Origin: an uncultured Eubacteriales bacterium | GTDB taxonomy: Bacteria; Bacillota; Clostridia; Christensenellales; Aristaeellaceae | Direction of reading: 5' to 3' | NCBI GenBank assembly: GCA_902767565.1 | Contig: CACXHY010000001.1 | Location: forward strand, 230,217-294,216 | DNA: 64,000 nt | Shown here: piece after piece, positions 35,655 to 44,954 of the stretch | Layout: the number at the start of each line of letters is the position of its first letter | How positions within the stretch are numbered: position 1 is the stretch's first letter | Made by a program: the position numbers and the translations under genes | The notes under the pieces: generated by a model | Told to the model about the DNA's origin: nothing | The model's database searches: none | Seen by the model: only the letters and a program-made list of their open reading frames with translations

Positions 35655-35656
35655 GA
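35605..35656. repeat. direct repeat, putative attachment site 2
   Basis: Identical over 52 bp to 32964-33015; the sequences diverge immediately outside at both ends. Confidence 0.85.
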
Positions 35657-35681
35657 ACCCGCATACTGCAAGGCTTTTCGA

Positions 35682-35713
35682 CCCCCGACCGCTGCAACGG
35701 CCGGGGGTTTTCT
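35682..35713 (+). terminator. original rpsI terminator
   Basis: CCCCCGACCG (35682-35691) pairs with CGGCCGGGGG (35698-35707) with one mismatch, then TTTTCT. It lies 28 bases after the duplicated rpsI stop. Confidence 0.85.
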
Positions 35714-35992
35714 CGTCGTGCGCCGCCGGGCGCACAACAGAAGCACCGGCGCGTTTATATCGCCGATGCTTTCATCCACTTTTGACAGCATACACGATAC
35801 CAGACTCACCCAGAGACGGCAAGATGACATAGCGGTGACATCCTGGGACATGTTACACGGGAAAGATTTACAATTTCAAGATAATCCGAACAAACAGTCG
35901 CCCTGAATCGTCATATGGTGTGAAGGTATTTTCTATCGGACAGTTTCTTTTTGGCTTTTCACGACATATAATAGACGAAGAGGTGAACGGTT
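35714..35992. other. non-coding stretch upstream of the secreted 463-aa gene
   Basis: No gene. GACAT occurs three times at 35826, 35837 and 35847, about one helical turn apart. A TATAAT -10 lies at 35967-35972 (its -35 is weak, TTTCTT at 35944), 21 bases before ATG 35993. Confidence 0.5.
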
Positions 35993-37384
35993 ATGAAACG
36001 CCTGATGCTGGTTTGCGTGATGATCCTGACCCTTGCACTGTCATCCTTCCTGGGTGCCCAAGCTGACGGGCCCCTCCCTCTCCGCGTGTTTGTGGAACAG
36101 GTCCTGGCGCCCATGGCGCTTGCGAACGATTACGACTGGCGGATCGTGCAGGAGTTCTCGAACGATGAACTCGGAGCCCTGATCGATGCCTGTGAGGCCA
36201 ACGGCATTTTGCTGCCTGAGGATGGGTATGTGCTTCGCCGTTATCGCAACGGAGAATCCTGCAGTGAGGAGTCCGCGATCAGCGAGGTTTGCGAGGTTTT
36301 TTGGGGCGACAATTTCTGGCAGTGGCGCATCGCGGACAGGCAGTGGCTGCGCGATGTCATGGCCGGCATCGGCTACGACGATTGGGAACGGGAGGAGGTC
36401 CCCGGCCCGGATGACCTGCCCGAGGACGAAGCCAGGTCGATCCTGTTCGCCGCGCTGCACGCCGAATTCGGCGACGACATTCCTTTCGAGGATCCGGCGC
36501 GCTTCAGCGCGTATTTCGTTTTCGAACCTTGGGAGGAATACGACGAGGATAGCTGGGCATGGGAAATGGAGTGCTGGGGTAATGGTCATCGCTATATCGC
36601 GCGCATGGACCGCGCAGGTCAGAATGCTTACGCGTTTGAATACATCGAAAGGCCTTACGCGCGGGCAGCCACGCCACCGGAGGCGTACTCCCTGACACGG
36701 GAAGAAGCGATCCGTCTGGCCGCCGAAGCGATCCGGAGCGAAACCGGTATCGACGCGCCGCTGGAGGATCCGGAAGTGTACAGCGCAAACGCACAGCCGC
36801 TGACTGCCGCCTCAGACGGCCTGCTGTACTGGGAAGTCATGTTTTCCAGCCGCTCAAAGGACTGGGGGTATTGCAGGGCCACGGTCGAGGATGGTTCTCG
36901 TGTGGTTCGCATCAAGACGGCCGATGTGGGTCCCATCACGCCGGACAACGCCCTGCGGCGCTGGCAAAACGAACACGGCTTCTGGGGCAGCTGGACGCTT
37001 GAGATCTGGGTACAGCTCACAGAGGAGATCGCTGGGCTTCCCGCGGAGACACCGGAAGGGAGGACCCTTGCCGGTACGAAATACATCCTGCCCACGGACG
37101 ACTTGCTGCCGCTGCTCCGGGCGGACGAGATCGCCTTCCGGGCAGCCGGGCTGACCCGAGCAGATATCTATTGCCTTGTGCTGATCGACGCGGATCCGCA
37201 TCCTGTATGGAAGTTTTGCCTGGAAACGGTAAACGGGACCTATGTTCAGGGCTACACGACTGTCGAGATCGACGCGGTCACCGGCGAGATGCTGGACCTG
37301 GCGACATGGGAATATGATGTGGACCCGGATTATTGTGTATACAGTCTGCACAGTTCCTGGGCTGAACTGATGCAGGAAGAATAA
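35993..37384 (+). CDS. secreted protein of unknown function, 463 aa
   Basis: An exported protein with a signal peptide (MKRLMLVCVMILTLALSSFLGAQA, cleavage near ADG). The mature chain is very acidic and tryptophan-rich. It contains PepSY-like repeats: SLTREEAIRLAAEAIRSETG with a following strand region, and a C-terminal YTTVEIDAVTGEMLDLATWEYD. Two further segments (DLPEDEARSILFAALHAEFG, LRADEIAFRAAGLTRADIYCL) look like diverged copies. PepSY domains often inhibit peptidases, but that is not shown here. GAGGTGAAC lies upstream of ATG 35993. It sits between two rpsI-tail copies and may be cargo of an older insertion. Confidence 0.7.
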   Translation: MKRLMLVCVMILTLALSSFLGAQADGPLPLRVFVEQVLAPMALANDYDWRIVQEFSNDELGALIDACEANGILLPEDGYVLRRYRNGESCSEESAISEVCEVFWGDNFWQWRIADRQWLRDVMAGIGYDDWEREEVPGPDDLPEDEARSILFAALHAEFGDDIPFEDPARFSAYFVFEPWEEYDEDSWAWEMECWGNGHRYIARMDRAGQNAYAFEYIERPYARAATPPEAYSLTREEAIRLAAEAIRSETGIDAPLEDPEVYSANAQPLTAASDGLLYWEVMFSSRSKDWGYCRATVEDGSRVVRIKTADVGPITPDNALRRWQNEHGFWGSWTLEIWVQLTEEIAGLPAETPEGRTLAGTKYILPTDDLLPLLRADEIAFRAAGLTRADIYCLVLIDADPHPVWKFCLETVNGTYVQGYTTVEIDAVTGEMLDLATWEYDVDPDYCVYSLHSSWAELMQEE

Positions 37385-37686
37385 GGGCCTTTGCGATTGG
37401 CATTGACCGCGGTGTATCGAACCTGCGATACCTTCGACAATGACATGCCTGACAACACCGCCATGGTTTTTCTGCGTGGCATCGTGTGAGCACAATTCGG
37501 TCACAGCACGGATTAAAGGGCGCGCACAGTTCTCGACACGATGAGAAGCCGCGTACTGCAAGGCGTTTCGCTCCCCCGACCCCTGTCGCTGCCGGGGGCA
37601 TTTGCTTTGTTCATCTACGGACGAAAAAGCGACAGACTTGGCTTTGCAGGTCTGTCACAGAGTGTCCGATCCGGGCCATCCTTTGA
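37385..37686. other. non-coding stretch holding a diverged rpsI-tail copy
   Basis: No gene. Its only recognisable content is the diverged attachment-like sequence at 37521-37602. Confidence 0.5.
37521..37602. repeat. diverged third copy of the rpsI tail and terminator
   Basis: Aligns with 35627-35710 at roughly 80% by eye. Shared blocks include CAGTTCTC, TGAGAA, TACTGCAAGGC, TTTCG, CCCCCGACC and GCCGGGGG. It suggests an older attachment site or duplication. Confidence 0.6.
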
Positions 37687-38064
37687 TTATGTGCGATGCT
37701 CAAGCACCCACTGCAGCAGGGCTTCATAGGCCATGCTTCCGTCCGCGACGGAGAGGCCGACCCGCACCAGCTCATCGTCTGTACAGCGGATGCGGATGCC
37801 GTTCAGCTCCAGGAAGCACAGCATGACAAAAACGCCGATGCGCTTGTTTCCGTCCACAAAGGCGTGGTTGGAGATCAGCGCATAGCCGAGCCTGGCGGCT
37901 TTCTCCTCCTTAGTCGGATAGAATTCCTGACCGCCGAAACCGGCATAAGCGCCTTCAAGAGCCGATTCCAGAAGCCCTTCGTCCCGGACGCCCACGCTCC
38001 CGCCCGTGGCCTCGGCGAGGATGTGATGAAGCAGGAGCACTTTTTCTTTTGAGAACTTGATCAT
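37687..38064 (-). CDS. doc: Doc-type death-on-curing toxin (Fic fold)
   Basis: A 125-residue toxin of a type II toxin-antitoxin system. The Fic-fold motif HAFVDGNKRIG (67-77) corresponds to the HxFxDANKR motif of phage P1 Doc, which phosphorylates EF-Tu and stops translation. The N-terminal LLLHHILAEATGGSVGVRDEGLLESAL block is also typical. Its start overlaps the antitoxin gene by 4 bases. The pair lies just beyond the rpsI-tail copies, fitting an accessory region. Confidence 0.9.
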   Translation of the reverse strand: MIKFSKEKVLLLHHILAEATGGSVGVRDEGLLESALEGAYAGFGGQEFYPTKEEKAARLGYALISNHAFVDGNKRIGVFVMLCFLELNGIRIRCTDDELVRVGLSVADGSMAYEALLQWVLEHRT

Positions 38065-38300
38065 TTTGCCAGTTCCTCAAAGGCGGCCCTGTGCTCCCGG
38101 AGAACGCGGGCTGCCACAAAGTCGATCATCTCGTCCTCGGTCATCTCGATCTGCGGCTCGGTGTCCAGATCAATGACCAGATACTTTGGCCGGTCGTTCT
38201 TGAAAACCACTACGCGTCCTTTGTCCTCGGCCATCCGGGCGACTTTCGAAAAATCCCGGTTCGCCTCCGTCACGGAGACGATCGCACTGCTGCTCTGCAT
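38061..38300 (-). CDS. phd: Phd-type antitoxin
   Basis: A 79-residue partner of the Doc toxin. The N-terminal Phd/YefM DNA-binding fold (IVSVTEANRDFSKVARMAEDKGRVVVFKNDRPKYLVI) is followed by a C-terminal segment that would bind and neutralise Doc. It should also repress its own promoter; a TTGATT-N16-GATGAT candidate lies upstream. GAGGTGA precedes ATG 38300. Confidence 0.88.
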   Translation of the reverse strand: MQSSSAIVSVTEANRDFSKVARMAEDKGRVVVFKNDRPKYLVIDLDTEPQIEMTEDEMIDFVAARVLREHRAAFEELAK

Positions 38301-38401
38301 CGTCTATCACCTCGTGCCGATCATCGCACAATGACAGGGCAAATCAACCTATTAGTCGTTGATCGGTGCTGCGAATGCGGATCAGCTTCTTCAACTCGCA
38401 T

Positions 38402-38442
38402 GAACCCGCATGTGATTCACAGGGGAACAACGATGCGGGTTC
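38402..38442 (-). terminator. hairpin at the end of the PAP2 gene
   Basis: GAACCCGCAT (38402-38411) and ATGCGGGTTC (38433-38442), 10-bp perfect arms; one arm covers the PAP2 stop codon. No T-run follows on the minus strand, so it may be an mRNA 3' stabiliser. Confidence 0.45.
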
Positions 38443-39412
38443 AGGAAACTCGTGTCTTGCTGCGTCCGATCCGACGGCCGATCAGCTTCAGGAACAGCGG
38501 GAACAGCGCGATATAGTAGAAGGCATGAATCACGGAGAAGCTCAGCTTGCCCCAGTGGGAGCCCAGCCACGCAGTCATCGCGGGGCGCAGGAAATCCTTC
38601 GCCAGCACCATGGGGACAAGGCCGAGAAGGCAGATCACGATGCTGACCCAGCCGTTCTTCAGCGGCCTGAATCGGATCCACTTCTTTTCAACATAGCGCG
38701 CGATGATGAAGCCGATCACCTTGCCGATGTCGCCATAGCCATCGTTCATCATCTTCTGAGGATCCACGATCAGCTTGTCCTCGGCATCGTAGTCCATGGG
38801 ATAGTTCTTGACGGAGATGAACAGGATCCCGGCCCAACAGATGATGAATCCCGCCAGCAGGAACCAGTCTTCCTTTTCGGGATGCTGCTCCAGGTATTCG
38901 AACAGCACAGCCGTCACCACCAGGCAGAGCACCGACAGCGTGATCGCCACAAAGACATCCTGAGGCGTATGCACGCCCAGATAGTTTCTGGAAAAGCCCG
39001 TCAGCAGAACAAAGAACACCAGGATCACCGAAAGCCAGCGTGTCTTTTTCTTGTCCCACAGGTTGACGGCCATGCCGCCCGCCAAGGGGCCGGCTGTGGT
39101 TGTGTGGCCGCTGGGATAGGAATACCCGGTGGCCGTCCTGATGGAATCACCGGCCGGAAGAACGCGGCCGTCCCGGATCCAGGGGCGGTACACGCAGGCA
39201 CTCAGCTTGATGATGGGCGTCAGCAGCATGCAGAAATAGTAAGACACCAGAGCGTACAGACCGTTCCGCTTGTCCCGGTTCCAGTACCAGAAGACCGGAA
39301 GCAGGATCAGATAGGTCGTCGCGAACATGGAGACAAACTCCATGAAGGGCGTCAGGGCTTCGTTGATCCCTTGCCTGAAGCTCTGCAGCGAAAGCAGATA
39401 GTTGATGTCCAT
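38441..39412 (-). CDS. PAP2 family membrane phosphatase
   Basis: A 323-residue polytopic membrane protein. The three motifs of the lipid phosphatase family are present in order: KLSACVYRP, YPSGHT and SRNYLGVHTPQDV. The catalytic histidine is in the last block. The active site faces outward in this family, so likely substrates are undecaprenyl pyrophosphate, phosphatidic acid or phosphatidylglycerol phosphate. About eight helices are predicted, longer than minimal members. ATG 39412 follows GGAGGAAC. Confidence 0.88.
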   Translation of the reverse strand: MDINYLLSLQSFRQGINEALTPFMEFVSMFATTYLILLPVFWYWNRDKRNGLYALVSYYFCMLLTPIIKLSACVYRPWIRDGRVLPAGDSIRTATGYSYPSGHTTTAGPLAGGMAVNLWDKKKTRWLSVILVFFVLLTGFSRNYLGVHTPQDVFVAITLSVLCLVVTAVLFEYLEQHPEKEDWFLLAGFIICWAGILFISVKNYPMDYDAEDKLIVDPQKMMNDGYGDIGKVIGFIIARYVEKKWIRFRPLKNGWVSIVICLLGLVPMVLAKDFLRPAMTAWLGSHWGKLSFSVIHAFYYIALFPLFLKLIGRRIGRSKTRVS

Positions 39413-39492
39413 TCCCGTTCCTCCACGTGTCAGGATCTGTCGGCACCGCGGTCATGCGCGGGATGCCTGTACGCCGGCGGATGCGCAGCAGT

Positions 39493-39520
39493 ATCATACC
39501 GCGCAGATTTGCTGTGGCAA
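39493..39520 (-). promoter_or_regulatory. promoter of the PAP2 gene
   Basis: On the minus strand TTGCCA (39520-39515), 16-base spacer, TATGAT (39498-39493). Confidence 0.65.
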
Positions 39521-39633
39521 GGCTATTTGCCTCACAAGAGAAAACGTCGCCCCGTGGGCGGCCAAACAGGACACGCTCTGTACTTGGCGCTTCCCATCCA
39601 TACAGCGATCGGCCGGCTCCCGTTATCCCGCCG

Positions 39634-39671
39634 AAAAAGGGAAACGCAGGCGGAGAAGGTCTGCGCCTGCG
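39634..39671 (-). terminator. terminator of the 74-aa gene
   Basis: CGCAGGCG (39645-39652) and CGCCTGCG (39664-39671), followed by TTTCCCTTTTT on the minus strand. Confidence 0.8.
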
Positions 39672-39732
39672 GATGCTGCCGGTTCGGGTCGTCTCCGGAT
39701 GCCCGTGCGATCCGTCCGGAACTCCGGGACCG

Positions 39733-39957
39733 TCAGTAGATCTTGCGGATGCTTTCGTCCCCCAGCCCGTATTCCTCGCGGAAGCTGTCCAGGTCGGTCT
39801 CGTCCTGCAGCAGCATCACGCCGGTGAAACGGCCGGTTTCGCGATCGATGAAGCCCGCTTCCTGCTCGCCTGTGCAGATGCTGCAGCGGATCGCAGGGGT
39901 CTGCCGGCTGCTGTTCCAGCGGCGGGGTTCACGGCGGAGTTTCCTGGTGATAAACAT
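39733..39957 (-). CDS. conserved small protein with CSICTGEQ motif, 74 aa
   Basis: A short basic-then-acidic protein: FITRKLRREPRR, then AIRCSICTGEQEAGF, RFTGVMLLQDETDLDSFREEYGL. The AIRxSICTGEQxAGF block followed by a two-strand, one-helix end is common to small Clostridia proteins, sometimes mislabelled aspartate dehydrogenase. The function is unknown; the CxxC could bind metal. ATG 39957 is preferred because the in-frame TTG 39972 directly abuts GAGG. It lies between eno and the PAP2 gene with its own terminator. Confidence 0.7.
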   Translation of the reverse strand: MFITRKLRREPRRWNSSRQTPAIRCSICTGEQEAGFIDRETGRFTGVMLLQDETDLDSFREEYGLGDESIRKIY

Positions 39958-39983
39958 GGGATGCCTTGTCAACCTCGTTTCCG

Positions 39984-40020
39984 AAAGGGTGCCCCGGCAG
40001 CGCTTGCGCGATGCCGGGGC
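39984..40020 (-). terminator. probable eno terminator
   Basis: GCCCCGGCA (39991-39999) and TGCCGGGGC (40012-40020), followed by ACCCTTTC on the minus strand; strong stem, weak T-run. Confidence 0.6.
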
Positions 40021-40030
40021 GTTGTGATCG

Positions 40031-41470
<1,440 letters not shown>

Positions 41471-41514
41471 TCAATCCTGTGCGGGATCCCGGTCGATCCC
41501 GACGTGCGGATCGC

Positions 41515-41543
41515 TTGCGTTAGGAAGCACACCGTGATAGAAT
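41515..41543 (+). promoter_or_regulatory. candidate promoter of the ECF sigma operon
   Basis: TTGCGT (41515-41520), 17-base spacer, TAGAAT (41538-41543). A sigma-A type site; any site for the encoded sigma factor itself is not recognisable. Confidence 0.6.
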
Positions 41544-41645
41544 CACACCCGTCAGAAGAATTTTGCGACTTTTCTGAAATTCGCTGTAACGAATCCCGGC
41601 CGGGTCCGTCTAACCGGTGAGTCTGGCACGAAGGGAGGTGAGGGC

Positions 41646-42134
41646 GTGACACAGGAAGCCTTCGGGAAACTGTACGACACATGCTACATGCGGGTGTTCT
41701 CCTATGTGATGACACTGGCCTGCGACCGGTCGCTGGCCGAAGAGATCACGCAGGAAACCTTCTTCCGGGCTTTCTCCAGGCACGAGACCTTCCGGGCCGA
41801 ATCCGACGAGTTCACATGGCTGTGTGCCATCGCCCGGAACCTCTTCATGGACAGCAGGCGGCATCAGGTGAAAGCCGGTGAGATCCCGGAGGACACACCG
41901 GATCCCGCAAAGAGCGTGGATCAGACGGTGGCCGACCGGGACGCCTCCTTCCGCATCCACATAGCCCTGCACGCCATGGAGGAGCCGTACCGCGAAGTCT
42001 TTGAGCTCCGGGTATTCGGGGAACTCAGTTTCCGGGAGGTGGGCACCATCTTCGGCAAAACGGAGAACTGGGCCCGGGTCACCTACCACCGCGCCAGACT
42101 GAAACTTCAGGAAAGGATGGGGATCTACGCATGA
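41646..42134 (+). CDS. ECF-type RNA polymerase sigma factor
   Basis: A 162-residue group IV sigma factor. Region 2 occupies about 5-70 (YDTCYMRVFSYVMTLACDRSLAEEITQETFFRAF) and region 4 about 105-155 (MEEPYREVFELRVFGELSFREVGTIFGKTENWARVTYHRARLKL). The start is GTG 41646, after GGAGGTGAGG. It overlaps the anti-sigma gene by 4 bases, the usual layout of a sigma/anti-sigma pair. Its regulon is unknown; the third gene of the operon is a DUF4097 protein, which suggests envelope stress. Confidence 0.93.
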   Translation: MTQEAFGKLYDTCYMRVFSYVMTLACDRSLAEEITQETFFRAFSRHETFRAESDEFTWLCAIARNLFMDSRRHQVKAGEIPEDTPDPAKSVDQTVADRDASFRIHIALHAMEEPYREVFELRVFGELSFREVGTIFGKTENWARVTYHRARLKLQERMGIYA

Positions 42135-42880
42135 ATGAAGAATGCGAAGTGATCCGCGATCTGCTGCCGCTGTACGCCGACGAGGTCTGCAGCGCAAAGA
42201 GCCGGGAGATCGTGGAGACCCATATTCAGACCTGTCCGGAATGCCGGACCCTGATGGGAAGGTATCTGGACGACCGGATTGAGAAGAAACTGGAATCGGA
42301 GAAGGCCGATGTGATCGCCTACGGCGAGCGGAGGCTGCGGCAGCAGTCCGCGCTCAACGGCGGACTGATGACCGGGCTCGCGGTGATCGTGATCGTGGCC
42401 GCCCTGATCATCGGCATCGCGACGAACGCCAGCCTCGGCCTGCTGACGGTGATCATCTCGGCCATGGCGGTCGCGGGCTCGCTGATCGCCGTGCCCATCA
42501 TCGTGCCGAAGCACAAGGCCCTGTGGACGCTGGCCGCCTTCACCGCAAGCCTGCAGCTGCTGCTGGGCGTGACCTGCATCTGGACGCACGGCGATTGGTT
42601 CTGGATCGCCTCAAGCGCCACCCTGTTCGGGCTGAGCATGGTCTTCCTGCCCTTCGTGGTCCACGCCAAACCCGTGAAAGCGCTGATCGGCGGTGCCAGC
42701 AAGTTTCTGGTGGTGCTGGGGCTGGACGCCGCCCTGTTCGTCAATATGATGAATATGATCTTCTCAGACGGCCACATCACCCTGAGCACCGTTCTGTATT
42801 CCCTGGCCGTCATCGCCGGCATCGGCATGGCAGCGCTCGAGATCATTCGAAAGAGAGGAAATCGTCATGAGCAAGAATAA
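42131..42880 (+). CDS. membrane anti-sigma factor with N-terminal zinc finger
   Basis: A 249-residue protein. The N-terminal zf-HC2 domain (CEVIRDLLPLYADEVCSAKSREIVETHIQTCPEC, with the HxxxCxxC zinc site) should hold the sigma factor. It is followed by about six transmembrane helices (from residue 75), more than the single helix of classical anti-sigma factors. It overlaps the sigma gene by 4 bases and the next gene by 14. Confidence 0.88.
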   Translation: MNEECEVIRDLLPLYADEVCSAKSREIVETHIQTCPECRTLMGRYLDDRIEKKLESEKADVIAYGERRLRQQSALNGGLMTGLAVIVIVAALIIGIATNASLGLLTVIISAMAVAGSLIAVPIIVPKHKALWTLAAFTASLQLLLGVTCIWTHGDWFWIASSATLFGLSMVFLPFVVHAKPVKALIGGASKFLVVLGLDAALFVNMMNMIFSDGHITLSTVLYSLAVIAGIGMAALEIIRKRGNRHEQE

Positions 42881-43880
42881 GATCCTGACCGTCATCCTGG
42901 CCGCCTGCGGCATCATCCTGCTGGCCGGCGTGGTCCTGGCCCTGACAGGCCTCTTCGGCAGCACGCTCGACGTCTATGATCACGCCGAGATGTACACCGC
43001 GGGTGAGGCCGCCGTCAGCGGAACGGTCCGCTGCCTCGACATCGACTGGTCCGCCGGCGGGGTGACCTTTGCCTGGCATGACGGGGACGGCATCCTGCTG
43101 AGCGAGACCTCGGACCGTGAGATCGGCGAGGATCTGCGGCTTCGGTGGTGGCTGGACGGAGACACCCTGCGGGTCCGCTTCGGCAAGTCCGGCGTGAGGC
43201 TGAGCAGTCTCTTCGGGCATTACCCCCAAAAGGAACTGACCGTCGCCCTCCCCCGGGGCATTGAGATCGCTGAACTGGACATCGATACCGGGTCCGCGTC
43301 GCAGCACATCACCGGTCTGAACGCCGACACAATGAAGCTGGATTCGGCCTCCGGCAGGATCGAAGTGCAAGCGGACTGGGTCGGCACGCTGATGGCCGAT
43401 GCCGCTTCCGGCAGCGTCTCCGTCAGTGTCGGGAACGCCGCGGCCGTTACGGTCAGCACGGCTTCCGGCGGCACCGATGTGACGGTGGAGCAGGCGAACA
43501 CCCTGCAGGTCAGCACGGCTTCCGGCCGCATCGGCGTCAACGCCGGCAGTATCGGGAGCCTGAAGCTGAGCAGTGCATCCGGCGGCATCAGCGTGGAGGC
43601 ATCGTCTGTGGACAACGGGGAGATCGGCAGCACGAGCGGCGCGGTGCGCGCGCAGCTTGATGCCTTCGGCTCACTGAAGATCACCACCGTCTCCGGCGCG
43701 GCATCCGCTTTCCTTCCGGTCGAACCCGGCTACAAGGCGGTCCTGGATACCGTCAGCGGCAGAGTGGTCTTCAACGCGCCGCTCACCCGCAGCGGGAATG
43801 CCTATGTCTGCGGCGACGGCAGCGGACAGGTGACGATCGAAACCGTTTCCGGCGGGATCCAGCTCGATCCGCTTCCCTGA
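42867..43880 (+). CDS. DUF4097 beta-helix protein
   Basis: A 337-residue membrane-anchored protein. One N-terminal helix (about 5-28) is followed by an extracytoplasmic right-handed beta-helix of DUF4097 (putative adhesin) repeats: units such as LDSASGRIEVQAD, STASGGTDVTVEQ, STASGRIGVNAG and SSASGGISVEAS recur every 20-22 residues. Members commonly sit with sigma/anti-sigma pairs in Firmicutes; their role is not settled. Translation is coupled to the anti-sigma gene by a 14-base overlap. Confidence 0.85.
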   Translation: MSKNKILTVILAACGIILLAGVVLALTGLFGSTLDVYDHAEMYTAGEAAVSGTVRCLDIDWSAGGVTFAWHDGDGILLSETSDREIGEDLRLRWWLDGDTLRVRFGKSGVRLSSLFGHYPQKELTVALPRGIEIAELDIDTGSASQHITGLNADTMKLDSASGRIEVQADWVGTLMADAASGSVSVSVGNAAAVTVSTASGGTDVTVEQANTLQVSTASGRIGVNAGSIGSLKLSSASGGISVEASSVDNGEIGSTSGAVRAQLDAFGSLKITTVSGAASAFLPVEPGYKAVLDTVSGRVVFNAPLTRSGNAYVCGDGSGQVTIETVSGGIQLDPLP

Positions 43881-43897
43881 TCCGACAGGCCCCGCAA

Positions 43898-43930
43898 AAA
43901 GCCCGAGCAAGCAAGCCCGGGCTTTCTTTT
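43898..43930 (+). terminator. terminator of the ECF sigma operon
   Basis: AAAGCCCG (43898-43905) and CGGGCTTT (43918-43925), then CTTTT. Confidence 0.85.
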
Positions 43931-44019
43931 GCCAATCAGGCAGGAAGTCCGCATCGGAAAAAGAATCGTATGTGTGAGGGTTCGGGATCCCCGGACACAG
44001 CCGAAGGGAGGATGACTCA

Positions 44020-44907
44020 ATGACACCGCTTCTGCGAGAAACGGCCACGCCGCGCACCCGGGCGCTGAACGCGGCGCTACGGTCCCTGTGGGGCAAAAAG
44101 ATGATCCTCGCGCAGCAGGAATCCCCGCATCGCCTGTTCCACAGCCGCGAAACGGAATGGATCGAAGCGGTGACAGGCGATCTCCCCGCCATGCTTGGCC
44201 TGGATTTCATTCATGACGACTATGACGGCGTGGTGGAACGCGCACGGTGCTGGAACGACCGCGGCGGCATCGTCACGATCTGCTGGCACACCGGCGTGGA
44301 GGGGATCGACTATCCCTCCAGCAAAAACGAAGATCCCGACTGGAGCAGGCTGCTGACCCGGGGCACTGCCGAGAACGATCTGCTGCGCCGCCGGTGGGAT
44401 GACGCGGCCCGGGCCCTGCTCAAGCTGCAGAGCTCGGATATCCCCGTGCTCTGGCGCCCATTCCACGAGTTCGACGGGCAATGGTTCTGGTGGGGCAAAG
44501 GCGGCCCGGAGCGCTTTGTCTCCCTCTGGCGGGAGATGGTCCGGACTTTTTCGGGTGACTGCGGCCTGAACAATCTCATCTGGGTCCTGGGATACGCGGA
44601 CGATGTGCGCGAGGGCTGGGATCCCGGCGCGGGGTTCCTGGATATCGCCGGATCGGACACCTACCGGGGCGAGACGGTGCACAAGGCTTCATGGGAGCGG
44701 CTGCACGCGCTGTACCCCGACAAGCCGCTCGCTTTCCATGAATGCGGCCAGCTCCCCATGCCGGATCGCTTCTTCGACGAGAGCTGCCCCTGGCTGTGGC
44801 TGATGCCCTGGCACGGATCCACCCTGATGAACATCGGCCCGCAGCGCCTCCGGGAGGTGTACGCCGATCCGCGCACGGTGACCCTGAGCCGGGCTCCGCG
44901 CTTCTGA
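44020..44907 (+). CDS. cytoplasmic GH26 glycosidase (mannanase-like)
   Basis: A compact 295-residue GH26 barrel without signal peptide or extra modules. The acid/base is E150 in WRPFHEFDGQWFWW and the nucleophile E241 in FHECG. It should cleave imported manno-oligosaccharides, complementing the secreted GH26 at 10312; the substrate is inferred. GAAGGGAGG lies upstream of ATG 44020. It appears to be a single gene with a shared bidirectional terminator. Confidence 0.88.
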   Translation: MTPLLRETATPRTRALNAALRSLWGKKMILAQQESPHRLFHSRETEWIEAVTGDLPAMLGLDFIHDDYDGVVERARCWNDRGGIVTICWHTGVEGIDYPSSKNEDPDWSRLLTRGTAENDLLRRRWDDAARALLKLQSSDIPVLWRPFHEFDGQWFWWGKGGPERFVSLWREMVRTFSGDCGLNNLIWVLGYADDVREGWDPGAGFLDIAGSDTYRGETVHKASWERLHALYPDKPLAFHECGQLPMPDRFFDESCPWLWLMPWHGSTLMNIGPQRLREVYADPRTVTLSRAPRF

Positions 44908-44913
44908 GAACCG

Positions 44914-44947
44914 AAAAGATCCCGCACGCTTGATGGCGGGATCTTTT
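44914..44947. terminator. bidirectional terminator between GH26 and thrH
   Basis: AAAAGATCCCGC (44914-44925) and GCGGGATCTTTT (44936-44947), 12-bp perfect arms ending in T on both strands. Confidence 0.9.
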
Positions 44948-44954
44948 CTGATGT

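Larger units (their letters stand above)
33016..35656. mobile_element. putative integrated element at the rpsI 3' end
   Basis: About 2.6 kb bounded by 52-bp direct repeats of the rpsI tail. It is visibly AT-richer than its flanks and interrupts the link between rpsI and its terminator. All its genes lie on the minus strand behind one promoter at 35270-35298: a 124-aa unknown, a structured spacer, DUF4417, Ntox50-like and a 91-aa acidic protein. No integrase, excisionase or replication gene is visible, so it would have to be moved in trans or is a remnant. Integration at the 3' end of rpsI is a documented choice of integrative elements in streptococci. The alternative is a local duplication followed by insertion. 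Confidence 0.75.

Noticed and set aside
36286-36306. GCGAGGTTTGCGAGG inside the 463-aa gene resembling the CCTCGCAA repeats near rplM
   Set aside because: It encodes SEVCEVF in frame in a real gene, and the similarity is limited to a short GC-rich word.
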